Below, one piece after another: positions 9,521-17,429 of a stretch of 64,000 nucleotides of DNA. The stretch is from Caulobacter sp. (lineage in GTDB: Bacteria > Pseudomonadota > Alphaproteobacteria > Caulobacterales > Caulobacteraceae): positions 1 to 64,000 of the forward strand of contig JAUXTQ010000042.1 in the NCBI GenBank assembly GCA_030678995.1, read 5' to 3'. The notes beneath the pieces are model-generated. The model did not search any database, was not told the DNA's origin, and was given only the letters and a program-made list of their open reading frames with translations. The first letter of the stretch is position 1. Each line of letters opens with the position of its first letter. The translations under genes were made by a program, and so were the position numbers.

Positions 9521-10684
9521 ATGAGCATCACTGGCCCCGCCATGGATTTCGGCCTCGGTGAAACCGCCGACGCCATCCGCGACACGACCGCCCGCTTCGC
9601 CGCCGACCGCATCGCCCCGATCGCGGCCGACATCGACCGCGACAACGAATTCCCTCGCGCGCTCTGGCCGCAGATGGGCGAGCTGGGCCTGCACGGCATC
9701 ACCGTCGAGGAGGAATTCGGCGGCCTGGGCCTGGGCTACCTCGAGCATGTGGTGGCCATGGAGGAGATCAGCCGCGCCTCCGCCTCGGTGGGCCTCAGCT
9801 ACGGCGCCCATTCGAACCTCTGCGTGAACCAGATCCGCCGCTGGGCCAGCCCCGAGCAGAAGCAGCGCCACCTGCCCAAACTGATCAGTGGCGAGCACGT
9901 CGGCGCCCTGGCCATGAGCGAGGCCGGTTCGGGCTCGGATGTGGTCTCGATGAAGCTGCGCGCCGACCGCCAGGGCGACCGGTTCGTGCTCAACGGGACC
10001 AAGTTCTGGATCACCAACGCCCCGCACGCCGACACCCTGGTGGTCTACGCCAAGTCGGCGCCGGAGGAGGGCAGCCGCGGCATCACCGCCTTCCTGATCG
10101 AGAAGGGCATGAAGGGGTTCAGCGTCAGCAAGAAGCTGGACAAGATGGGCATGCGCGGCTCGGACACCGCCGAGCTGGTGTTCGAGGACTGCGAGGTTCC
10201 CGAAGAGAACATCATGGGCCCGTTCAACGGCGGGGTTGGGGTGCTGATGAGCGGCCTCGATTACGAGCGCGCCGTGCTGGCCGCCGGACCGCTGGGCATC
10301 ATGCAGGCCTGTCTCGACGTGGTCCTGCCCTACGTCCGCGACCGCAAGCAGTTCGGCAAGGCGATCGGGTCGTTTCAGCTGATGCAGGGCAAGGTGGCGG
10401 ACATGTACGTCGCGTTGAACTCGGCCCGGGCCTACGTCTATGCGGTGGCGAGGGCCTGCGACGCCGGCAAGACCACCCGGTTCGACGCGGCCGGGGCGAT
10501 CCTGATGGCCAGTGAGAACGCCGTGAAGGTGGCCAACGAGGCTGTCCAGGCGTTGGGCGGGGCGGGGTATACCCGCGAATGGCCGGTCGAACGCTACGTC
10601 CGCGACGCCAAGCTCTACGACATCGGCGCCGGAACCAACGAGATCCGCCGGTTCCTGATCGGGCGAGAGCTGGTGGGGGGGTGA
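9521..10684 (+). CDS. ivd: Isovaleryl-CoA dehydrogenase (acyl-CoA dehydrogenase)
   Basis: This FAD flavoenzyme of about 387 residues oxidises isovaleryl-CoA to 3-methylcrotonyl-CoA in leucine degradation, passing electrons to ETF. Acyl-CoA dehydrogenase motifs are complete: [15 protein letters not shown], the flavin-contact segment [21 protein letters not shown] and the C-terminal [12 protein letters not shown]. The helix-G motif [13 protein letters not shown] holds the glutamate that is the catalytic base in isovaleryl-CoA dehydrogenases, which separates this enzyme from short-chain relatives. The start is set at ATG 9521; the earlier ATG at 9491 lies inside a repeat and ATG 9542 is also possible. 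The other leucine genes resume at 14960. Confidence 0.88.
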   Translation: MSITGPAMDFGLGETADAIRDTTARFAADRIAPIAADIDRDNEFPRALWPQMGELGLHGITVEEEFGGLGLGYLEHVVAMEEISRASASVGLSYGAHSNLCVNQIRRWASPEQKQRHLPKLISGEHVGALAMSEAGSGSDVVSMKLRADRQGDRFVLNGTKFWITNAPHADTLVVYAKSAPEEGSRGITAFLIEKGMKGFSVSKKLDKMGMRGSDTAELVFEDCEVPEENIMGPFNGGVGVLMSGLDYERAVLAAGPLGIMQACLDVVLPYVRDRKQFGKAIGSFQLMQGKVADMYVALNSARAYVYAVARACDAGKTTRFDAAGAILMASENAVKVANEAVQALGGAGYTREWPVERYVRDAKLYDIGAGTNEIRRFLIGRELVGG

Positions 10685-10695
10685 ACCCCCAAAGC

Positions 10696-10800
10696 CCGCT
10701 CATCCCGGCGAATGCCGGGACCCAGATCAAAGAGCGGTGCGGCTAACCATCAGAATTCGAGTTCTGCCATCTGGGTCCCGGCATTCGCCGGGATGAGCGG
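10696..10800. repeat. Long inverted-repeat element (CCGCTCATCC family)
   Basis: An arm of about 31 bases beginning CCGCTCATCCCGGCG (10696-10726) is inverted at 10770-10800, and each arm contains its own small palindrome (CCGGCGAATGCCGG). The two arms flank a central sequence of about 43 bases. It fills the gap between ivd and the DUF3574 gene and resembles the elements at 19427 and 62715. Confidence 0.85.
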
Positions 10801-10852
10801 AATTGAGAGGGCCACGCATTGACGTCGCCCGGCGCGTCGCGGAGGTTGCCGC

Positions 10853-11272
10853 ATGCGTTTCACTGCCGTCCCCGCCCTGAATCTGGCCCTGCTGCTCGGC
10901 GGCTGCATGAGCCTGGACGTGGACGTCGCCCAGCTCTGCACCGGCGGCCTCAAGCCGGTGACCACCGCCGAACTGTTCTTCGGCCGCAACATCGGCGACG
11001 CGCCCGGCGTCAGCGACGCCGACTGGCGGGCCTTCATCGACCAGGAGGTGACGCCGCGCTTTCCCGACGGCCTGACGGTGATCGACGCCGCCGGCCAGTG
11101 GCGCGGGCCCGGCGGGGCGGTGGTACGCGAGCCGTCAAAGGTGCTGCTGGTGGTGCTCAGCGGCGCGCCCGGCGAGCGGGACAGGCTCGACGCTATCCGC
11201 GCGGCCTACAAGGCCAGGTTCCGCCAGGACTCGGTGATGCTGCTCGAACGGCAAGGGTGCGCGGGGTTCTAG
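10853..11272 (+). CDS. DUF3574 family lipoprotein
   Basis: This 139-residue protein has a short N-terminal signal ending in lipobox LLLGGC (cysteine at about residue 18), so a lipid-anchored periplasmic location is expected. The DUF3574 pattern is easy to read: TTAELFFGRNIG, WRAFIDQEVTPRFPDGLTVIDAAGQWR, and REPSKVLLVVL. The biochemical role of the family is unknown. It is convergent with the mini-gene and DUF3617 gene on the other strand, and the hairpin at 11286-11315 probably ends transcription from both sides. Confidence 0.82.
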   Translation: MRFTAVPALNLALLLGGCMSLDVDVAQLCTGGLKPVTTAELFFGRNIGDAPGVSDADWRAFIDQEVTPRFPDGLTVIDAAGQWRGPGGAVVREPSKVLLVVLSGAPGERDRLDAIRAAYKARFRQDSVMLLERQGCAGF

Positions 11273-11285
11273 CCCCCGAAATGCA

Positions 11286-11315
11286 AAGGGCCGCCGGGTT
11301 GCCCCGACGGCCCTT
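11286..11315. terminator. Bidirectional terminator hairpin
   Basis: AAGGGCCG (11286-11293) pairs with CGGCCCTT (11308-11315), with further G-C pairing inside. It lies 14 bases after the DUF3574 stop and about 40 bases after the mini-gene stop on the other strand, so it can serve both. Confidence 0.65.
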
Positions 11316-11355
11316 CCATCGTCTGCCGCGATCGCGGCTCAACGCCAGGCGCTGA

Positions 11356-11427
11356 TCAGGCGCTGACCTCCGCCGAAACGGATTTCAGGGTCACGCACTG
11401 CGACCGCGGGTTCATACGATGAGACAC
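11356..11427 (-). CDS. Mini-gene encoding a 23-residue peptide
   Basis: A 23-codon frame starts at GTG 11427 and stops with TGA at 11356-11358. Its ribosome-binding site is exceptional: GAAAGGAGGTGATCC (11429-11443) is complementary to the full 3' tail of 16S rRNA as generally known, and the GGAGG core lies 7 bases from the GTG, which is the ideal spacing. The peptide begins MSHRMNPRSQC, contains one cysteine, no hydrophobic segment, and ends in SAEVSA; an internal ATG is codon 5. A hairpin terminator follows at 11286-11315. A weak promoter (TTGGCG, 17 bases, ACATAG) may lie upstream. No family is recognised. It could be a leader peptide, a small protein, or part of a regulatory RNA. Confidence 0.6.
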   Translation of the reverse strand: MSHRMNPRSQCVTLKSVSAEVSA

Positions 11428-11428
11428 C

Positions 11429-11443
11429 GGATCACCTCCTTTC
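11429..11443 (-). promoter_or_regulatory. Extended Shine-Dalgarno of the mini-gene
   Basis: The reverse strand reads GAAAGGAGGTGATCC, a 15-base perfect complement to the standard 16S rRNA 3' end. Most genes here show only 4-6 matching bases, so this is an outlier. Read on the + strand the same bases mimic the anti-Shine-Dalgarno sequence. Confidence 0.75.
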
Positions 11444-11523
11444 AGCTGTTGAAACAGGACTCACACTATGTGGGGCGGATTAACGAGTCGCCAACCCTGC
11501 TCGCGCGGGGCGCGACAAAATGC

Positions 11524-11976
11524 TCAGCCCTTGATCTTCACCGGTTTACCCAGGCAGGTGTCGCCAAGGCGGCGGGCGTTGGTGCTGACCGTCGCCGCCA
11601 GCGGGATGCCGCCGTACTTGCCCGACAGGTCCGCGGTCAGCTGGAAGGCCGTCGGCGAATAGGTGCCGGTGGCCGTGACGTTGACCTTGCGCCCGCGTTT
11701 GTCGACGCACGTGCCCTGGAAATACATCTTGCCGCCGCCGACCCGCTTGACCGGATAGGTGCAGGTGTAGTGGCGGTTGATCCGGCCCGAGAGGACCTTG
11801 TCCACGTCGGCGGGGGTGATGCAGCGGCGCTCGACCTCGGTCTTGCTGATGACCATGGTCGCCTTGTTGGTGCTTTCCCACCAGCCGGGCCGGATGTTGT
11901 CCGACTCATCGGCGATGGCCGGCGCGGAGGCCAGGGCCAGGAGGCCGATCACGGCCAGGATGCGGAAGGTCTTCAT
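11524..11976 (-). CDS. DUF3617 family periplasmic protein
   Basis: This 150-residue protein has a cleavable signal peptide (residues 1-22, ending APAIA before DESDN). The mature part fits DUF3617: an N-terminal RPGWWES segment, paired cysteines in RRCITPADVDK, YTCTYP and GTCVDKRG, and a beta-strand rich C-terminus. Family members are small secreted proteins of unknown function. The frame stays open far upstream, but ATG 11976 is chosen because the signal peptide begins there. The mini-gene lies about 80 bases downstream on the same strand and could be co-transcribed. Confidence 0.82.
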   Translation of the reverse strand: MKTFRILAVIGLLALASAPAIADESDNIRPGWWESTNKATMVISKTEVERRCITPADVDKVLSGRINRHYTCTYPVKRVGGGKMYFQGTCVDKRGRKVNVTATGTYSPTAFQLTADLSGKYGGIPLAATVSTNARRLGDTCLGKPVKIKG

Positions 11977-12063
11977 GGGTCCAGTCTCGAAACGAAGCGT
12001 GGCGTCTTTTTGAACTATCGCAAATGAATGGTCGATGACCACGCCGTGCAACCGGTGTAGGGC

Positions 12064-12843
12064 ATGGACATGCCGAGCTGGGATCCCGCCGTCTACGAGC
12101 GCTACAAGGCCTACCGCGACCGGCCGGCCCTCGACCTGATGGTGCAGATCCCTGACCGCCGTTTCCGCGAGATCTGGGACCTGGGCTGCGGAACGGGCGA
12201 ACACGCCGCCCTGCTGGCCCTGCGCCACCCGGGCGCCCGGGTGCACGGCCTCGATTCCAGCCCCGACATGCTGCGCCAGGCCAAAAGCCGCCAGAGTGAC
12301 GTCGACTGGGTGCTGGCGGGCGTCGAGGACTTCGCGCCGCAGACGCCGCCGGACCTGATCTTCACCAATGCCGCCCTGCAGTGGCTGCCGGACCACGCGG
12401 CCCTGTTTCCGCGTCTCGCCGGGCTGCTGGCGCCAGGCGGGGTGTTCGCCTGCCAGATGCCGATGGCCTATGAGACCGGGCACCATCGCATTCTGCGCGA
12501 GACGGCCCAGGAGGGCGCCTGGGCGTCCCTGACCCGCGACGCGCGGCGGATCAATCCGACTCCGCCGCTGGCCGACTACCACGGCTGGCTGTCGGCGGTC
12601 TGCGGCGAGGTGGACATCTGGACCACCACCTACCTGCACGCCCTGGACGGCGAGGACCCGGTGGTCGAATGGATGCGCGGCACGGCGCTACGGCCCTATC
12701 TCGACGTGCTGGAGGGCGATCCGGAGCTGCTGGAGGCCTTCCTGGCCGAGTTCCGCGCCCGCATCGCCACGGCCTTCCCGCCGGGCGCGGACGGGGTGAC
12801 CCTGTTTCCCTTCCCGCGCCTGTTCATGGTGGCCGTGCGCTGA
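12064..12843 (+). CDS. tam: Trans-aconitate 2-methyltransferase family protein
   Basis: This 259-residue SAM-dependent methyltransferase probably methylates trans-aconitate or a similar tricarboxylate. The SAM-binding motif DLGCGTGEH occurs at about residues 39-47 and is followed by HGLDSSPDML. Tam-specific features include the N-terminal WDPAVYERYKAYRDRPALDL, FTNAALQWLPDH in the middle, and the C-terminal VVEWMRGTALRPYLD and FPFPRLFMVA segments. Length matches the family. It stands alone, followed by a palindromic repeat. The exact substrate is inferred from the family. Confidence 0.85.
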   Translation: MDMPSWDPAVYERYKAYRDRPALDLMVQIPDRRFREIWDLGCGTGEHAALLALRHPGARVHGLDSSPDMLRQAKSRQSDVDWVLAGVEDFAPQTPPDLIFTNAALQWLPDHAALFPRLAGLLAPGGVFACQMPMAYETGHHRILRETAQEGAWASLTRDARRINPTPPLADYHGWLSAVCGEVDIWTTTYLHALDGEDPVVEWMRGTALRPYLDVLEGDPELLEAFLAEFRARIATAFPPGADGVTLFPFPRLFMVAVR

Positions 12844-12966
12844 TCCTCCCCATCGGGGGAGGTGGCGCTGCGAAGCAGCGACGGAGGGGGTCGCCCAGGA
12901 CGGCGCCGAAATCTGAGCGGACCCCCTCAGTCGGCTTCGCCGACAGCTCCCCCGATGGGGAGCATC
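12844..12966. repeat. CTCCCC/GGGGAG palindromic cluster
   Basis: This intergenic element between convergent genes carries CTCCCCATCGGGGGAG at its left end and the matching CTCCCCCGATGGGGAG at its right end, with smaller stems (CTGCGAAGCAG, GGCTTCGCC) between. The same architecture recurs at 49389-49502 and, more diverged, at 36472-36646. Confidence 0.85.
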
Positions 12967-14787
12967 CTACACTGCCCGCCGCCGCCGCAACTCCGTCACC
13001 GGCCGGTCCAGCTTGTCGAGCGCGGCGATCGCCCCCCGGTAGCCGGCCGCCACGCCCGGCTCGTAGGCTTTCCAGTCGCGGATATCGACGCCGTCGACGT
13101 TGGGCATGATCAACAGGTCGGTGGCCTCGCGGGCGGCGAGCAGGTCCCGTCCGGTGGACACCGTGGCCGCCCGCATCAGCAGGGCGACGATCGGCGGGCC
13201 CTTGCGCCAGTCGCCGGACAGGATCCAGCGCCAGACCGACGACGGCCGGGCTACGTCATCGGCGGTGATGCTGCGGCCGCGGGTGACGTCGACCCCGACG
13301 ATCGGCCCTAGTTGCATCGAGCGCATCACGTCCGAGGGGAAGTTCTTCATCACCGCCCCGTCGACCAGCACATTGTTGTTGTCGATGGCCGGCGGCATGA
13401 TTCCGGGCAGGGCGATCGAGGCCCGCAGGGCGTGGCGCAGCCGTCCCCGCCGGTGCAGGTGATAGGCGCCGGTGGTCAGGTTCGAGGACACGCAGAAGAA
13501 CGGCAGCCACAGGTCGGCGATCTGCACGTCGCCGAAGTGCTCGCGCAGCCGACCGCGCACCTTGTCGCCATGGGTCATGGCGATCAGGGGAAAGGCGATG
13601 TCGTCCAGCGGCGAGGAGTCGACGAAGGCGTCGCGGATGCGGCGGTCCATCTCATCCCCGTCCCAGCCCATGCCGACCCCGGCGCCGACGATGGCGCCCA
13701 TGGAGGCGCCGCCGACGAAGTCGATGGGCACGCCGCGTTCCCGCAGGGCCTTGATGGCGCCGATATGGGCATAGGCCCGCGCGCCGCCGCCCGACAGCAC
13801 CAGCCCGACCGACCGGCCGGTCAGCACCCGGGCCAGGCGTCCGGCGTCCTCGGTGCTGCCCTCGCGCACATGGAACAGGCGGGCGGCGTGGGTCGCGTCG
13901 ATCCAGGCCTCGGACCCCGACGGATGGCGGCAGTCGGCCCGCTGGATCAGGATCAGGTCGACCAGTTGCTGCTGCTGCAGGGTCTCCGAGGCGTAGCTGG
14001 CGGCCGCTTCGGGCGGGGCCTTGTCGCCGCGGCCAACGCGGAACAGCCGGTCCACCTGGCGGCCGACGATCGGCTTCCAGGCGGTCTCGCCGTGTTCGGC
14101 GGCATAGAGGACATAGTCGTGATCGCCCTCGACGTTGGAGAACCACTCGGTGGGCGCGTGGGTCGCCTCGGCCCCGGCCACGGTGATCGAATGGCCCATG
14201 CGGGCGATCTCGAGAGCGATCTTGTCCACCAGCGGCCGAATCTTGCGGCCGGCGTCAGCGGCGATGAAGCCGAACACCGTGGGCTCGCCGATCGAGGCGT
14301 GGGTGGCCGCCTGGCGGGTGCGCAGGATCATCAGCCTGGCCAGCTCGGTCATCACCGCCGGGTCGTGGTCGGCGGCGGCGAAGAAGTCCTGCCGCGACAG
14401 GGCCAGCACCTCGGAATCCCGCAGGGCGACGACCTGGGCCGAATGAGGCGTGCCGGCGATCAGGGCCATTTCGCCGGCCGGCTCGCCGGGGCGGATCACG
14501 CCGAGGAACTGGCGCTCCTGGCCTTCCTCCCGGCGGAAGGCGCCCAGCCGCCCGGCGCGCAGGAAATAGAGCTCATGGGCCGACTCGCCGGGCCCGTAGA
14601 GGGTCTCGCCGCCCGGCAGCGAGAACCAGCGCGCGTCGCCGCTCTGCCGCGCCTCGTCGAAGAGGCGTTCCAGGGCGGTCTCGTGTTGAAGATCGATGAG
14701 GCTCCCCACGGAGGGGAGGGTAGCAAGGGATGTGAGTCGTGGCGTTGACAAAACACCGTCATCCCCTGGCCCGTCGCGATGCTCCAT
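12967..14787 (-). CDS. Patatin-like phospholipase with cyclic-nucleotide-binding domain (NTE family)
   Basis: This protein of about 606 residues joins an N-terminal cNMP-binding domain (about residues 40-160, GETLYGPGESAHELYFLRAGRLGAF, GEMALI) to a middle region and a C-terminal patatin hydrolase (about 325-500). Catalytic elements of the patatin dyad are complete: oxyanion loop GGGARA, nucleophile serine in GGASMGA and the aspartate in DGA. It resembles the neuropathy-target-esterase group of lysophospholipases, probably acting on membrane lipids. The start is uncertain: ATG 14787 is next to a repeat, and an in-frame GTG about 26 codons later would also keep the whole cNMP domain. Confidence 0.88.
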   Translation of the reverse strand: MEHRDGPGDDGVLSTPRLTSLATLPSVGSLIDLQHETALERLFDEARQSGDARWFSLPGGETLYGPGESAHELYFLRAGRLGAFRREEGQERQFLGVIRPGEPAGEMALIAGTPHSAQVVALRDSEVLALSRQDFFAAADHDPAVMTELARLMILRTRQAATHASIGEPTVFGFIAADAGRKIRPLVDKIALEIARMGHSITVAGAEATHAPTEWFSNVEGDHDYVLYAAEHGETAWKPIVGRQVDRLFRVGRGDKAPPEAAASYASETLQQQQLVDLILIQRADCRHPSGSEAWIDATHAARLFHVREGSTEDAGRLARVLTGRSVGLVLSGGGARAYAHIGAIKALRERGVPIDFVGGASMGAIVGAGVGMGWDGDEMDRRIRDAFVDSSPLDDIAFPLIAMTHGDKVRGRLREHFGDVQIADLWLPFFCVSSNLTTGAYHLHRRGRLRHALRASIALPGIMPPAIDNNNVLVDGAVMKNFPSDVMRSMQLGPIVGVDVTRGRSITADDVARPSSVWRWILSGDWRKGPPIVALLMRAATVSTGRDLLAAREATDLLIMPNVDGVDIRDWKAYEPGVAAGYRGAIAALDKLDRPVTELRRRRAV

Positions 14788-14791
14788 GAAC

Positions 14792-14913
14792 CGTGCGTCC
14801 TTCGAGACGCGATCCTGAGGGATCGCTCCTCAGGATGACGGGCAGGGTGGGACCGCCCCTCTGTTCGTCATGGTGAGGAGCGAGGCATCAGCCGAGCATC
14901 TCGAACCACGCAC
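14792..14913. repeat. Imperfect inverted-repeat element
   Basis: Bases beginning CGTGCGTCCTTCGAG (14792) are roughly inverted at TCTCGAACCACGC (14901-14913). Inside, CTCCTCAGGATGACG opposes CGTCATGGTGAGGAG. It fills the divergent gap between the patatin gene and mccB and probably carries or displaces promoter sequences there. Confidence 0.65.
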
Positions 14914-14959
14914 CCCCGCCGATGGTGACGCCGGGGACGCTTCCGGCTATGCCTCGCCC

Positions 14960-16567
14960 ATGCCCAGGTTGACCTCGGATCTCGATCCCAATTCCGAAGC
15001 CTTCCGCAACAATGTTGCGGTCAACGCGGCCCTGGCCGCCGAGCTTCGCGAGCGCACCGCCAAGGCGGCGCTCGGCGGCAGCGCCCAGTCGCGCGAGCGT
15101 CATGCCGGCCGCGGCAAGCTGCTGCCCCGCGAGCGGGTCGAGCGGCTGCTGGATCCGGGTTCGCCCTTCCTCGAGATCGGCCAGCTGGCCGCCTTCGACC
15201 TGTATGACGGCGAGATCCCGGCGGCGGGCATCATCACCGGCATCGGCCGCGTCTCCGGCCGCGAGGTGATGATCGTGGCCAACGACGCCACGGTGAAGGG
15301 CGGCACCTACTACCCGATGACGGTCAAGAAGCACCTGCGGGCCCAGGAGATCGCCCTGCAGAACCAGCTGCCCTGCGTCTATCTGGTGGACAGCGGCGGG
15401 GCCAACCTGCCGCACCAGGCCGAGGTCTTCCCCGACCGCGACCACTTCGGCCGCATCTTCTACAACCAGGCCCGGATGAGCGCCGAGGGCATCGCCCAGA
15501 TCGCCTGCGTCATGGGCAGCTGCACCGCCGGTGGGGCCTATGTCCCGGCCATGAGCGACGAGACGGTGATCGTCCGCGGCGCCGGCGAGGAGAGCCAGGG
15601 CACCATCTTCCTGGCCGGCCCGCCGCTGGTGAAGGCCGCCACGGGCGAGGTTATCAGCGCCACGGACCTGGGCGGCGCCGACGTGCACGGCCGCCGCAGC
15701 GGCGTGGTCGACCATGTCGCGGCCAACGACGAACACGCCCTGGAGATCGTCCGCTCGATCATCGGCAACCTGAACACGGTCAAGACCGTGGCGATGGACG
15801 TCCGCGAGCCCCGGCCGCCGGCGTTCGATCCCGCCGAGCTCTACGGCGTTGTGCCGTCGGACGTGCGCGCGCCCTACGACGTGCACGAGGTCATTGCCCG
15901 GATCGTCGACGGCAGCGAGTTCGACGAGTTCAAGCCGCTCTACGGGACCACCCTGGTGACCGGCTTTGCCCGCATCTGGGGCTATCCGGTGGCCATCCTG
16001 GCCAACAACGGGGTGCTGTTCAGCGAAAGCGCGCTGAAGGCGGCCCATTTCATCGAGCTGGCCTGCAAGCGGAAGATTCCCTTGGTGTTCCTGCAGAACA
16101 TCTCCGGCTTCATGGTCGGCGGCAAATACGAGGCCGGCGGCATCGCCAAGGACGGGGCCAAGATGGTCACCGCCGTCGCGTCGGCCAATGTGCCCAAGTT
16201 CACCGTCCTGATCGGCGGCAGCTTCGGCGCCGGCAACTACGGCATGTGCGGCCGCGCCTATTCGCCCCGCTTCCTGTTCAGCTGGCCCAACAGCCGGATC
16301 TCGGTGATGGGCGGCGAGCAGGCCGCCAGCGTGCTGGCCACGGTCCACCGCGACGCCGACAAGTGGACGAAGGAAGAGGAAGAGGCCTTCAAGGCCCCCG
16401 TCCGTCAGAAATACGAAGACGAGGGCAACCCCTATCACGCCACCGCGCGGCTGTGGGACGACGGGGTGATTGATCCAGTGCAAACCCGGGACGTTCTGGG
16501 TCTGGCAATCTCGGCCAGCCTAAACGCACCCATTCCGGACACGACGTTCGGCGTGTTCAGAATGTAA
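14960..16567 (+). CDS. mccB: Methylcrotonyl-CoA carboxylase, carboxyltransferase (beta) subunit
   Basis: This 535-residue subunit transfers CO2 from biotin to 3-methylcrotonyl-CoA, the second committed step of leucine breakdown. Both crotonase-like halves of the carboxyltransferase are present: the N-terminal half with [13 protein letters not shown] and [17 protein letters not shown], and the C-terminal half with [27 protein letters not shown] and [16 protein letters not shown]. The GGKYEAGGI segment is characteristic of MccB rather than PccB or AccB. ATG 14960 gives the canonical [11 protein letters not shown]-terminus; the frame continues upstream into repeat sequence. It begins a three-gene operon with 18 bases to the next gene. 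Confidence 0.93.
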   Translation: MPRLTSDLDPNSEAFRNNVAVNAALAAELRERTAKAALGGSAQSRERHAGRGKLLPRERVERLLDPGSPFLEIGQLAAFDLYDGEIPAAGIITGIGRVSGREVMIVANDATVKGGTYYPMTVKKHLRAQEIALQNQLPCVYLVDSGGANLPHQAEVFPDRDHFGRIFYNQARMSAEGIAQIACVMGSCTAGGAYVPAMSDETVIVRGAGEESQGTIFLAGPPLVKAATGEVISATDLGGADVHGRRSGVVDHVAANDEHALEIVRSIIGNLNTVKTVAMDVREPRPPAFDPAELYGVVPSDVRAPYDVHEVIARIVDGSEFDEFKPLYGTTLVTGFARIWGYPVAILANNGVLFSESALKAAHFIELACKRKIPLVFLQNISGFMVGGKYEAGGIAKDGAKMVTAVASANVPKFTVLIGGSFGAGNYGMCGRAYSPRFLFSWPNSRISVMGGEQAASVLATVHRDADKWTKEEEEAFKAPVRQKYEDEGNPYHATARLWDDGVIDPVQTRDVLGLAISASLNAPIPDTTFGVFRM

Positions 16568-16585
16568 CCGGTACAGGACCCAGCC

Positions 16586-17425
16586 ATGACCAACCCCATC
16601 GCCGACCCCCTCGTTGAAGGCCCCGACACCGACGTCCTCAGCGGCCTTGTGGACCTGGACGCCAGCCCGTCGGGCGTGGCGGTCGTCACGATCAACCGGC
16701 CGGACCGGAAGAACGCCTTCAACGCCGAGGTGATCGCCGCCCTGTCCCAGCATTTCGAGACCCTGCGCGACGCCGACGGCGTGCGGATCGTCTTCCTGCG
16801 CGGGGCGGGCGGGGCATTCAGCGCCGGCGCGGACCTGGACTGGATGCGCGCCGCGGCCGGCTTCACCCGCGACGAGAACCGCGCCGACGCCATGGCCCTG
16901 GCCGAGATGCTGCTGGCCCTGCGCGAGCTGCCGCAGCTGACCGTGGCCCTGGTCGAGGGCCCGGCCTTCGGCGGCGGCGCCGGCCTGGTGGCGGCCTGTG
17001 ACTACGCGGTGGCGACGAAGGGCGCGAAGTTCGCCTTCTCCGAGGTCAAGCTGGGCCTGGTCGCCGCGACCATCAGCCCGCATGTGGTCGCCGCCATCGG
17101 TCCGCGCCGGGCCAAGAGCCTGTTCGCCACGGGCCGGATGTTCGACGCCGCCTTCGCCGAGAAAATCGGCCTGGTTGATGAGGTCGTGCCGTCCGCCGCC
17201 GACCTGGACGACGCCATGGAGCGGCTGGCGACCGAGATCATGGCCTGCGCGCCCGGCGCGGTCGCCAGGTCCAAGGCCCTGGTCGACGACGTCACCGGCG
17301 TGCCGATGGACGAGGAACTGCTGGAGATGACGGCCAAGGTGATCGCCGACCAGCGGACCAGCGAGGAAGGCCAGGAGGGCGTCGCCGCCTTCCTCGAGAA
17401 GCGCAAGCCCGGCTGGGCGCTCTGA
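16586..17425 (+). CDS. liuC: Methylglutaconyl-CoA hydratase (enoyl-CoA hydratase family)
   Basis: This 279-residue crotonase-fold enzyme is expected to hydrate 3-methylglutaconyl-CoA to HMG-CoA. Family signatures are NRPDRKNAFNAEV, the oxyanion-hole segment GAGGAFSAGADLDWM, and VEGPAFGGGAGLVAACDYAVAT followed by FAFSEVKLGL, which holds the catalytic glutamate position. It lies between mccB (18 bases) and mccA (4 bases), which gives the specific substrate assignment. The N-terminus has about 20 extra residues compared with many relatives. On sequence alone it could be any short-chain enoyl-CoA hydratase; the operon makes the assignment. Confidence 0.9.
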   Translation: MTNPIADPLVEGPDTDVLSGLVDLDASPSGVAVVTINRPDRKNAFNAEVIAALSQHFETLRDADGVRIVFLRGAGGAFSAGADLDWMRAAAGFTRDENRADAMALAEMLLALRELPQLTVALVEGPAFGGGAGLVAACDYAVATKGAKFAFSEVKLGLVAATISPHVVAAIGPRRAKSLFATGRMFDAAFAEKIGLVDEVVPSAADLDDAMERLATEIMACAPGAVARSKALVDDVTGVPMDEELLEMTAKVIADQRTSEEGQEGVAAFLEKRKPGWAL

Positions 17426-17429
17426 GCGC

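Noticed and set aside
11429..11443. The + strand reads GGATCACCTCCTTTC, identical to the 3' end of 16S rRNA, suggesting an rRNA fragment.
   Set aside because: The bases before it do not resemble the end of 16S rRNA. The reverse strand gives a simpler reading as a Shine-Dalgarno in front of a short gene.
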